This document shows positions 8,740 to 15,857 of a stretch of DNA of 64,000 bases, in pieces (position 1 is the stretch's first letter; the number at the start of each line of letters is the position of its first letter). Location: contig NZ_FNEJ01000027.1 of the NCBI RefSeq assembly GCF_900100085.1, forward strand, positions 1 through 64,000. The letters run 5' to 3'. The translations under genes and the position numbers were made by a program. A model generated the notes under the pieces. It ran no database searches and was not told the DNA's origin. It saw only the letters and a program-made list of their open reading frames with translations. Source of the stretch: Salipiger marinus. Its GTDB lineage: Bacteria; Pseudomonadota; Alphaproteobacteria; Rhodobacterales; Rhodobacteraceae.

Positions 8740-8821
8740 ATCTCCAAACTGATCGGTAGACCGCCACCACGTGTGCGCACGGAGCGGAACGGCTGGCGCG
8801 GTCGTCGTGCTTTTCCATGTC

Positions 8822-9343
8822 CTATTGCTTACGTTCGTCAATAAGAGCGCTTATCTGCGCAACGGCTTCGGGGCTGTTCCATTCGGCCGGGCCTGCGAGG
8901 CGCCCCCGCTCGCGCCCAATGCGGTCGATCAGAATCGTTGTCGGCAGACCCACCACGGCCAAGGCCAGCATCGCGCGCGTATCCTCCGCGATATAGAGAT
9001 CGAGGTTGCGAATGCCGGTCTCTCGGTAGAAGCGGCGCACAGGTTCGAGACCGGCCCGATCGATCGACAGCGGCAGAACATGAAAATCCGATCCGCCGAG
9101 GCGCGCTTGCAGCGCGTCGAGCGTCGGCATCTCCTCGCGACAAGGCGGGCACCAAGTCGCCCAAATGTTCAGAAGCACGACACGTCCCTCGAAGTCCGCC
9201 AGCGTCAGATTCCGTCCATCTCCATCCACGAAAGGCGGCGACAGGAGATCACGCGGAGTCCCGTGATTAGGGATCGGTGGTCGGGCGGAGGCAGGGCTTG
9301 CCGCAAGCGCCAAGACTCCGGCAAGGACGTCACGTCGCCTCAC
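8822..9343 (-). CDS. TlpA-like periplasmic thioredoxin
   Basis: A 173-residue thioredoxin-fold protein with an N-terminal signal sequence (MRRRDVLAGVLALAASPASA; the RRRD start is weakly Tat-like). The active site lies in NIWATWCPPCREEMP and the cis-Pro region is VVGLPTTILIDR. It is presumably kept reduced by the neighbouring CcdA in the periplasm. The start overlaps the dsbE stop (ATGA at 9340-9343). Together with dsbE and ccdA it forms a complete periplasmic thiol-reduction set, which fits repair or loading of copper proteins. Confidence 0.9.
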   Translation of the reverse strand: MRRRDVLAGVLALAASPASARPPIPNHGTPRDLLSPPFVDGDGRNLTLADFEGRVVLLNIWATWCPPCREEMPTLDALQARLGGSDFHVLPLSIDRAGLEPVRRFYRETGIRNLDLYIAEDTRAMLALAVVGLPTTILIDRIGRERGRLAGPAEWNSPEAVAQISALIDERKQ

Positions 9344-9918
9344 GGGTCGCTCTCAGCCTGCAACCGGCGCACGACCGGCAGAATGTCCTCCTCAAGCGAG
9401 GCCTGATCAAAGGGGCCGACATGCTTGTATGCAATGCGCCCCTCGGCGTCGATTATGTATGTTTCCGGCACTCCATAGACGCCCCAGTCTATCGCAACGC
9501 GGCCTGATCGGTCCGCGCCGATGCGGGTGAAGGGATCGCCGAGCTCTTCGAGGAAACCCAGCGCCTCCTCGGCATCGTCCTTGTAGTTGATACCGTAGAT
9601 CGGAACGGTGCCCGCTTCGGCAAGATCGACGAGAAGCGGGTTCTCCGTGCGGCAGGGGACGCACCACGACGCCCAGACGTTGACGAGAGAAACCTGGTCT
9701 TGCAGGTTCGCCGAGGCTAGGCCGTCCTGCCGCCCTTCGATGGGCGGGAGCGCGAATTCCGGGATTGGTCTTCCGATCAGCGTCGAGGGCAACCGGTCGT
9801 CGTTGTTCCAGAGGCCCCAGTAGAAGACTACGCCCAGCAACCCAAACAGAAGAATAGGCAAAATCATGAGCGGCCGTCCGCTCCGGCGCCGCTTTTCTTG
9901 GTTATCCTTCGAACTCAT
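9340..9918 (-). CDS. DsbE/CcmG-like thiol:disulfide protein
   Basis: A 192-residue membrane-anchored thioredoxin. A single N-terminal helix (PLMILPILLFGLLGVVFYWG) is followed by the CcmG signature IGRPIPEFALPPIEG, the active site VNVWASWCVPCRTENP, the GINYKDD segment and the cis-Pro loop YGVPETYIID. CcmG proteins reduce apocytochrome c or other periplasmic thiols. As the first gene of the leftward thiol/metal operon it lies next to the second copy of the 18-bp palindrome at 9950-9967, so the operon is probably controlled by the ArsR repressor 6 kb away. Confidence 0.92.
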   Translation of the reverse strand: MSSKDNQEKRRRSGRPLMILPILLFGLLGVVFYWGLWNNDDRLPSTLIGRPIPEFALPPIEGRQDGLASANLQDQVSLVNVWASWCVPCRTENPLLVDLAEAGTVPIYGINYKDDAEEALGFLEELGDPFTRIGADRSGRVAIDWGVYGVPETYIIDAEGRIAYKHVGPFDQASLEEDILPVVRRLQAESDP

Positions 9919-9949
9919 AGCCTGCCATCAATGCTTGGAAGGAATAAGG

Positions 9950-9967
9950 TATCAGCAACCGCTGATA
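9950..9967. promoter_or_regulatory. Second copy of the ArsR-type operator, upstream of dsbE
   Basis: TATCAGC-N4-GCTGATA, a perfect 7-bp inverted repeat about 32 bases upstream of the dsbE start. It shares the TATCA left arm and GCTGATA right arm, at identical spacing, with the site at 3972-3989. Its position fits a repressor site over the promoter of the dsbE-tlpA-ccdA-methyltransferase operon. Confidence 0.6.
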
Positions 9968-10302
9968 TGAAGCAAACCGTCGCCGATCACAATGCCGAAC
10001 GATGGGGGAGGCTTGGCCGCGGCTTCGCAGACCCGAGCCATACTTACTGTCTAGATTCTTAAGAAATCAGCGAAAGGTCGGTATCTGAAGAGGCCGTTGA
10101 ATTCAGACCTCTGAACGGCCCCTTCGTCCCGCATAGCGCACGTTAGCCTCATCGGGACCTTCGCAGCCGCCGCGAATGGCCGTTGTCGCGAACGCAGCAG
10201 CAATTCGAGGTGATCACGGAGGTCCGCTCAGGGGCGAGCAACCCGGACATGCTGATCACGGCTACAGTTCCCACGTCTGCGGCGGCGGCAGGTGACATCT
10301 TT
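9968..10302. other. Intergenic stretch, other edge of the cargo
   Basis: About 335 bases between the dsbE operator and the ribbon-helix-helix gene. It contains a few short open frames without recognisable domains. The second boundary of the cargo insertion should lie here, but no inverted or direct repeat matching the 2931-3442 stretch was evident by eye. Confidence 0.4.
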
Positions 10303-10734
10303 TCAGCTACCTGCCCCGCCATCAACATCCTCGGACACCTCTTGCCGCAGCTTCGGCCCCTGGGCCAGGCGTCTACCGAGAGCCGAGATGAATGCCTCGT
10401 AACGCTCCCCTGCCTTGGCCCGAGCCGCCTTGGCTGCGGGTTCCGGCAGAGCCGGTGTTGTTGCCAGCCAGAAACGTATGAACACCGCCAGGCTTTCGAT
10501 GGAGATCCCGACATCGCGTTCCAGCCGGGTGATCCGCCTGTCGATCTGATCCAGGCGTCGGGCCAGAACCGCCTCGCGGCGCTCTCCGTCATCCGGAGAG
10601 AGGAAGGATGCGATCGCGGCCTCGGCCACCATCGACTGGGATCGATCACGCCGGGCGGCGAAGTCTGCCAGCATCTGCATTACCTCGGGATCGAGGTAGA
10701 CCGAGATCTTCGTCTTCTTGCGGCTGGTGGTCAT
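10303..10734 (-). CDS. Ribbon-helix-helix (CopG-like) protein of the conjugation module
   Basis: A 143-residue protein with an N-terminal MetJ/Arc/CopG fold: the beta strand KKTKISVYLDPEVM, then helices MLADFAARRDRSQSMVAEAAIASFL. This is followed by a long helical C-terminal region (SIESLAVFIRFWLATTP). It sits directly downstream of traG, with the ATG at 10734 two bases beyond the traG stop, as in trb-type integrative elements where a copG-like gene is found between traG and trbB. It is probably a DNA-binding accessory or repressor of transfer genes, not an antitoxin, since no toxin gene follows. Confidence 0.85.
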   Translation of the reverse strand: MTTSRKKTKISVYLDPEVMQMLADFAARRDRSQSMVAEAAIASFLSPDDGERREAVLARRLDQIDRRITRLERDVGISIESLAVFIRFWLATTPALPEPAAKAARAKAGERYEAFISALGRRLAQGPKLRQEVSEDVDGGAGS

Positions 10735-10736
10735 GA

Positions 10737-12722
10737 TCAAAGCTCCATGCCGTCGTCGGGATTGAGGGAGACCTGCCGCGCGACACCGCGCATCTGCTGC
10801 ATGATGCGGCGATTGCGAATGGCACCGTCCTCCTCATCCTCGGGTGGGTCGAATTCAAACTCGTTCTCAATGGGGGACTGCCTGTCGACCGGCCGAGGCT
10901 GCGCCAGCTCCGGCTGAAGACGGCGCTCTGACGCAGTCGGGTCCTCATCCTCCGATCCCGTCTCGGATACTGGCTCCAACTCGTCGTTCTGCGTTGGGAC
11001 TGCCAGACTGCTCCAGTCATCCTTCCCCGAAGCGCCCACATTCCCCAAATCGGGTGGCGGCAAGACCCGCTCGGTGAACCGCGCATCTTTGTAATACCGT
11101 GCTTTTGTCGCCCGGATCGGCGGTGTGCCGGCCACCATGACGATCTCATCGGACGGCGGCAGTTGCATGATTTCTCCGGGGGTGAGCAACGCCCGCGCGG
11201 TCTCCGATCGGGACACCATGAGATGGCTGAGCCACGGCGCCAGACGGTGCCCGGCATAGTTCTTCATCGCCTTCATCTCGGTAGCGGTGCCGAGAGCGTC
11301 GGATACCCGCTTCGCCGTGCGCTCATCATTGGTCGCGAAGCTCACCCGGACGTGGCAATTGTCGAGGATCGAGTTGTTTGGGCCGTAGGCCTTTTCGATC
11401 TGGTTCAGCGACTGGGCGATGAGGAAGCTCTTCAGCCCGTAGCCCGCCATGAAGGCCAGCGCGCTCTCGAAGAAATCCAACCGGCCAAGCGCCGGGAACT
11501 CATCGAGCATCAGAAGCAGCCGATGACGGTCATCCTTACCCTGTAGGTCTTCGGTCAGGCGTCGGCCGACCTGGTTGAGGATCAGCCGGATGAGCGGCTT
11601 GGTGCGATTGATGTCAGAGGGCGGCACCACGAGATACAGCGTGACGGGGCGCACTCCCCCGACAATGTCACCGATCCGCCAGTCGCAGCGGCGCGTGACC
11701 TGCGCGACCACGGGGTCGCGATAGAGGCCAAGGAAAGACATCGCCGTCGAAAGCACACCGGAGCGTTCATTCTCGGACTTGTTGAGCAACTCGCGGGCGG
11801 CGCTGGCGACCACGGGATGCGGCCCCGCCTCGCCCAGGTGCGGCGTCCGCATCATCGCGCGGAGTGTGGCCTCCACGGGGCGCCGCGGGTCGGACAGGAA
11901 GTTGGCGACACCGGCCAGCGTCTTGTCCTTCTCGGCATAGAGCACATGCAGGATCGCACCGACGAGCAAGCTGTGGCTGGTCTTCTCCCAGTGGTTTCGC
12001 CTCTCCAGGCTCCCCTCGGGGTCGACGAGGATGTCGGCGATGTTCTGGACATCGCGAACCTCCCACTCCCCACGGCGCACTTCCAGCAAGGGGTTGTAGG
12101 CCGAGGAGTTCGGATTGGTCGGATCGAAGAGGAGGACCCGACCGTGCCGGGCGCGGAACCCTGCGGTCAGTTGCCAGTTCTCGCCCTTGATGTCATGAAC
12201 GATGGCCGAGCCGGGCCAGGTGAGAAGCGAGGGTACGACAAGCCCTACCCCCTTGCCGGATCGCGTCGGCGCGAAGCAGAGTACATGCTCCGGCCCATCG
12301 TGGCGCAGGTATTCCCGCTCATAGCGGCCGAGGACCACTCCATCCGGGTCCAGCAATCCAGCCGCCTTCACCTCGCCCTTCTCGGCCCATCGGGCTGATC
12401 CATAGGTCGCAACGTTGCGGGCCTCGCGGGCACGCCAGACCGACATGGCGATGGCCACACCGATGGCGATGAAGCCCCCAGAGGCGGCGATGATCCCGCC
12501 TGTCGCGAAAATCGGCGGCGCGTAGGCCTCGTAGAAATACCACCACCAGAAGATGGCGGGAGGATAGTAGACGGGCGTCCCGAACAGCTCGAACCAGGGC
12601 GGTCCCAGCTGTGCCTGATAGCCGAGGCTCGCGGCCACGTATTGCGTCGCGCCCCAGGTGGTGGCCAGAATGATGAGGAAGACGATAGAGATTTGCCCCC
12701 AGAGGATCTTGGTCGCGGACAT
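10737..12722 (-). CDS. traG: TraG/VirD4-type coupling protein
   Basis: A 661-residue type IV coupling ATPase. Two or three N-terminal transmembrane helices (residues ~10-30, ~50-65, 75-95) precede the cytoplasmic ATPase. Walker A is APTRSGKGVGLVVPSLL (near residue 155) and Walker B is LLLMLDEFPALGRLDFF. VirD4/TraG proteins dock the relaxase-DNA complex onto the secretion channel. The gene follows the relaxase by 27 bases on the same strand and looks intact. Confidence 0.95.
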   Translation of the reverse strand: MSATKILWGQISIVFLIILATTWGATQYVAASLGYQAQLGPPWFELFGTPVYYPPAIFWWWYFYEAYAPPIFATGGIIAASGGFIAIGVAIAMSVWRAREARNVATYGSARWAEKGEVKAAGLLDPDGVVLGRYEREYLRHDGPEHVLCFAPTRSGKGVGLVVPSLLTWPGSAIVHDIKGENWQLTAGFRARHGRVLLFDPTNPNSSAYNPLLEVRRGEWEVRDVQNIADILVDPEGSLERRNHWEKTSHSLLVGAILHVLYAEKDKTLAGVANFLSDPRRPVEATLRAMMRTPHLGEAGPHPVVASAARELLNKSENERSGVLSTAMSFLGLYRDPVVAQVTRRCDWRIGDIVGGVRPVTLYLVVPPSDINRTKPLIRLILNQVGRRLTEDLQGKDDRHRLLLMLDEFPALGRLDFFESALAFMAGYGLKSFLIAQSLNQIEKAYGPNNSILDNCHVRVSFATNDERTAKRVSDALGTATEMKAMKNYAGHRLAPWLSHLMVSRSETARALLTPGEIMQLPPSDEIVMVAGTPPIRATKARYYKDARFTERVLPPPDLGNVGASGKDDWSSLAVPTQNDELEPVSETGSEDEDPTASERRLQPELAQPRPVDRQSPIENEFEFDPPEDEEDGAIRNRRIMQQMRGVARQVSLNPDDGMEL

Positions 12723-12749
12723 GACTGTCGCTCCTTTCCGGTGTGTTGA

Positions 12750-14504
12750 TCAAAGGCCAAGACCGCGCTTGCGGCCAAAGTCCCAGTCCACTCCGCTGTC
12801 CCCGCGCGCGACGCCGGTGACATCCCGGCCGAGGTGCTTTTCGAGAGACGGAGACCAGGGCACCAACTGGAAGCCGAGCGCGCCGTCAGCTCCAAAGCCC
12901 TCGATCATGGCAAAACGGCCCGAAGCCAGCACGAGACGCTGGCGATAGATGCCGCTGACGTAGTCACCCGGATCAGCCTTGTTGAACGGCAAACCGGTTT
13001 GCCCCGAGAGCTGCGCGCCAACCGCCTGCAGCTCGCGGTCGCGCAAGGTTCCGAGCAGGCGCCGGGCAAAGACCACCCTGCCGTCCCGCCGCTCTCCTAG
13101 CCCTTCCGTGACCAGGTGCTCGGCCCGGGCTTCCAGGGCCTCCCGGACCTCGGCACCGAAGCCCTGGTCCGACAAGGCGAGCGGGGCGCGCGCGATTGCC
13201 TGCCGGTCGAGCCAGGTGGCCCCGGACGCGGTGACCTGAGTAGCAAGTTCCAGGTCGGACCGAGGTGCCAGTGCGACACGACGCTGGCCGCGCGCATCGT
13301 CATAGGTGCGGAGTTCCACGATAGAGCCGGGGGCGCTGTCGCCGGCGGCGTCGAGATGGGGCAGACGGATATGGTGGCTCCGGCCATCGACACCATCGAC
13401 GACGGCATAGGCTGTCCCCTTCAGCTCGTCATCGAGGCCCCGCTGGACCAGACAACCGATGACAGGAACATCGAGGCTCTCTGCGGCAAGGACGAAACTC
13501 GAGGACCCGCGCTCGATCCCGCGTTCCGTCAGCGCCCGATGCATCCGCTTGATGATGTCGCCACGCTCCCCCATCTCCCGCAGGACTGCCTCTGCATCAT
13601 CCCTGATGTGCCATTGCGACTGTCCGATCTGGTCGGCGACGCCGAGCACTTCCAGCCGGCGCAACCGCCCGACCTTCAGCGCGTGAAACGCATCCGGCTG
13701 CCGATCCGCATCCGGCGCCATGTCGAGGATGCGGGAACGCCCGGCATCCCGGAGCAACTGACGATCGAGCTGCGTCCAGCGCTCGGCCCCGATCTGACGT
13801 TCAAGCGTGCGGCGGATGTCGAGATCGCTGCGTGGGCCCAGTTCCTGGGTGATGAGATCCCGTGCCCTGTCCCGCATGCCCTCCTTGATGTAGTCCCGCG
13901 AGATCACGAGATCCTGGCCGTCGTCGCGTACGCCCCGAACGATCAGGTGGACGTGCGGATGCGCGGTGTTCCAGTGATCGACGCCGACCCAGTCAAGCGA
14001 CGTGCCGAGATCCTGCTCCATCCGCCCGACGAGATCGCGGGTGAAGGATTGCAGGTCGGACATGTCCGGCGCGTCGTCGGGTGAGACGATGAACCGGAAA
14101 TGATGACGGTCATCGCGACACCGCTCGGCAAAGGCCCGGCCATCGGCATCCTCCGTTCCCGGCCCGAAGAGCCTGGCCTTCTCCCCCTCCCGGGTCACGC
14201 CGTCCCGGCGCAGGTAATCGAGGTGGGCTCCGAGGGGCGCGGATTTCCCGCTGTGCCGGACCACACGCGCCTTGACCACCGCGCCGCGTGTGCGGGCGGT
14301 GATGAGGCGGTTGGCCTGAATACTGGCGCGTTGACCGCGCCCGAAGCGGGACCGATTGCCCGTGGTGACGCGCCCGGCCCGCGAGACGCCACCGCCGGCC
14401 TTTTTCGCGGCAGCCAGAGCTTGTGCGATGAAGGGCCGGGCCTGCTGCGCCCGGGTAGAGCGGATACGCCCCGGGCGGATGCGGAACTCGCGATCATCGG
14501 GCAT
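12750..14504 (-). CDS. Relaxase, VirD2/TraI-like with DUF3363 C-terminus
   Basis: A 584-residue relaxase of the MOBP-like group used by trb-type integrative elements. The N-terminal half carries KSAPLGAHLDYLRRDGVTR, a region of phosphate contacts, and the metal-binding three-His motif HWNTAHPHVHLIVRG near residue 180. The C-terminal DUF3363 region begins around residue 250. ATG at 14504 (MPDDREFRIRPGRIRS) is chosen because homologues start there; an earlier in-frame ATG would extend into the palindrome array upstream. It nicks oriT and leads the transferred strand. The nick site is probably in the adjacent non-coding region. Confidence 0.9.
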   Translation of the reverse strand: MPDDREFRIRPGRIRSTRAQQARPFIAQALAAAKKAGGGVSRAGRVTTGNRSRFGRGQRASIQANRLITARTRGAVVKARVVRHSGKSAPLGAHLDYLRRDGVTREGEKARLFGPGTEDADGRAFAERCRDDRHHFRFIVSPDDAPDMSDLQSFTRDLVGRMEQDLGTSLDWVGVDHWNTAHPHVHLIVRGVRDDGQDLVISRDYIKEGMRDRARDLITQELGPRSDLDIRRTLERQIGAERWTQLDRQLLRDAGRSRILDMAPDADRQPDAFHALKVGRLRRLEVLGVADQIGQSQWHIRDDAEAVLREMGERGDIIKRMHRALTERGIERGSSSFVLAAESLDVPVIGCLVQRGLDDELKGTAYAVVDGVDGRSHHIRLPHLDAAGDSAPGSIVELRTYDDARGQRRVALAPRSDLELATQVTASGATWLDRQAIARAPLALSDQGFGAEVREALEARAEHLVTEGLGERRDGRVVFARRLLGTLRDRELQAVGAQLSGQTGLPFNKADPGDYVSGIYRQRLVLASGRFAMIEGFGADGALGFQLVPWSPSLEKHLGRDVTGVARGDSGVDWDFGRKRGLGL

Positions 14505-14514
14505 ATGAAATCCC

Positions 14515-14645
14515 CGCACAGTGCGAAACAACGCAAAAGATCAGAGTGTTAGGCACATCTCGCACGGTGCAGGCACGCGCCACACGGTGCGGAGCGCGGC
14601 AAAAACATGAACAAAAACAACCGCCCAACCGCCGCGCACCGTGCG
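14515..14645. repeat. Four copies of an 11-bp palindrome upstream of the relaxase
   Basis: Copies at 14515-14525 (CGCACAGTGCG), 14561-14571 (CGCACGGTGCA), 14581-14591 (CACACGGTGCG) and 14635-14645 (CGCACCGTGCG) fit the palindrome CGCACNGTGCG with at most one mismatch. They lie in the ~370 bases of non-coding DNA in front of the relaxase start. Such an array could be an operator for a transfer-gene repressor, part of oriT, or binding sites for the ParB-like protein encoded at 15.9-18 kb; sequence alone does not decide. Confidence 0.6.
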
Positions 14646-14876
14646 CCCTTTTATCCTGCCATCCTTCGGTCGTGGTGCCCGCCACCACCGCCTGCCCCCT
14701 CAAAAGCACGCCAGAGTACGTCGGAATGCGAAGTGTGATCTCCCGGGTCATGGCCGGGCCTCAGCAGTCTCTCGCCGGACGAAGAGGCCCTCGGGCTGCG
14801 GGGTGAGGCCCGCCTGAGGTACCGCCGGGACGGGGGGAGAAGCGCCGCCGACGGTCCGGTGAGGCGCTTTCGCGCC

Positions 14877-15041
14877 TTACTCCCATGGATCCAGTTCCAG
14901 CTTCACCATGTCCTCATCGCCGTCGAACTCGTCGGCGGGCATGGCGCCGTGGGTTCCGTCCCCGGCCTGGAACACGACGATTACGACCATCAGCGTGGTG
15001 GCGAGGCTGGCGGCGAAAGCGGTTGCATCTGCATAGGACAT
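14877..15041 (-). CDS. Small membrane protein with acidic tail (54 residues)
   Basis: A short frame starting ATG at 15041 with a good ribosome-binding site (AGGAG, 9 bases upstream) and ending TAA at 14877. The translation begins MSYADATAFAASLATT, runs through one hydrophobic helix (LATTLMVVIVVF) and ends in an acidic tail with DEFDGDEDMVKLELDPWE. The codon pattern is like its neighbours. It lies between the relaxase and the ParB-like gene block in the position where small unnamed proteins of such elements are found. No function can be assigned. Confidence 0.6.
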   Translation of the reverse strand: MSYADATAFAASLATTLMVVIVVFQAGDGTHGAMPADEFDGDEDMVKLELDPWE

Positions 15042-15455
15042 CGGGATTGGCTCCTGTCACTGGAGGCGGGGGACCATCCCCCGCGCGACAGGCGCCCGAC
15101 GTGTCTGACCGGATCTGCACTCACCCTCGGCGTTCGGACTTTTTCCGAATCCCCGAGGGCGGCACGTTTGCGTAAGCCGACCCCTCCGGGGTTGAATGTC
15201 AAAGAGACGGACCAGACCAAGGTTAGCGAATGGAAGCGGGGGTGGTGTTTTGCATCCGACAGGCGCCGGATCCCCCCTTGCAGATGCTTCGCCCGGCCAG
15301 CCTTGCCGCCACGCTGCCATCAGGAATGTGGTCGAGGACGGGGGCGGACACCGATGCCGAACATAATGAGCGGCACCGTGGTGAAGCTGGAACTGAAGCC
15401 ATACAGGCCGATGACAGGTCCACGGTGGCGGCAACCGTCAGACGTGATCGGGCCT
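15042..15455. other. Intergenic stretch, possible decayed gene
   Basis: About 410 bases without a convincing gene. On the minus strand a frame around 15330-15420 would read GFSSSFTTVPLIMFGIG, which looks like a genuine membrane segment, but it has no proper start and ends soon after in an Arg/Pro-rich stretch, so it may be a relic. Nothing else recognisable was seen. Confidence 0.35.
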
Positions 15456-15761
15456 TCAGTCCCAGAGCCCATCGGCAATCTCGCGGGCGATCATGGCGCG
15501 CGCGCTCATCATCACGTCATCACCGCTGGTGTCGATATGACTGTAGAACCGAGCATGACCGCCGTTCGCGGTCCAATCGGCGTAGCGGCAATATTCGCGG
15601 GCTTCGAGACGGAAGGCGCGCATGTCGTCCGCCCAATGCGGCTTCGGCTCCACCACCACCGTGATGCCGTCGCAGGTTTCCTCCCATGGCAGCGTCCGTT
15701 CCGAAGGCGGGTTGGCGCTGTCCTTGCAAAAGATCTGGTCGATATCGATATCTGCGGACAT
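15456..15761 (-). CDS. Hypothetical protein, 101 residues
   Basis: Starts MSADIDIDQIFCKDSANPP and ends IAREIADGLWD. It is acidic, soluble and has no signal peptide or membrane segment; PKPHWADDMRAFRLEAREYC is the most distinctive stretch. The ATG at 15761 is taken because the longer frame runs back through the terminator hairpin at 15771-15801. It lies downstream of the ParB-like gene on the same strand but beyond that terminator, so it may have its own promoter or depend on read-through. Function unknown. Confidence 0.6.
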   Translation of the reverse strand: MSADIDIDQIFCKDSANPPSERTLPWEETCDGITVVVEPKPHWADDMRAFRLEAREYCRYADWTANGGHARFYSHIDTSGDDVMMSARAMIAREIADGLWD

Positions 15762-15770
15762 CGGATTTTT

Positions 15771-15801
15771 CCAAAGAAAAGCCCGGTCACGAGGACCGGG
15801 C
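15771..15801 (-). terminator. Intrinsic terminator after the ParB-like gene
   Basis: On the minus strand GCCCGGTC, a 5-base loop, then GACCGGGC is followed directly by TTTTCTTT: a perfect 8-bp GC-rich stem with a T-rich tail. It lies 57 bases beyond the stop of the ParB-like gene and just before the hypothetical gene at 15761. Confidence 0.85.
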
Positions 15802-15857
15802 AAGTTGCGGAAACGGAAGGGATGAGGTGGGGCAGCGAAGGCCACCCCGCCTGAGCA

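Noticed and set aside
10303-10734. Ribbon-helix-helix gene as a CopG-type antitoxin
   Set aside because: No toxin gene follows and the traG-copG order is standard in trb-type elements, so it is a transfer-module gene.
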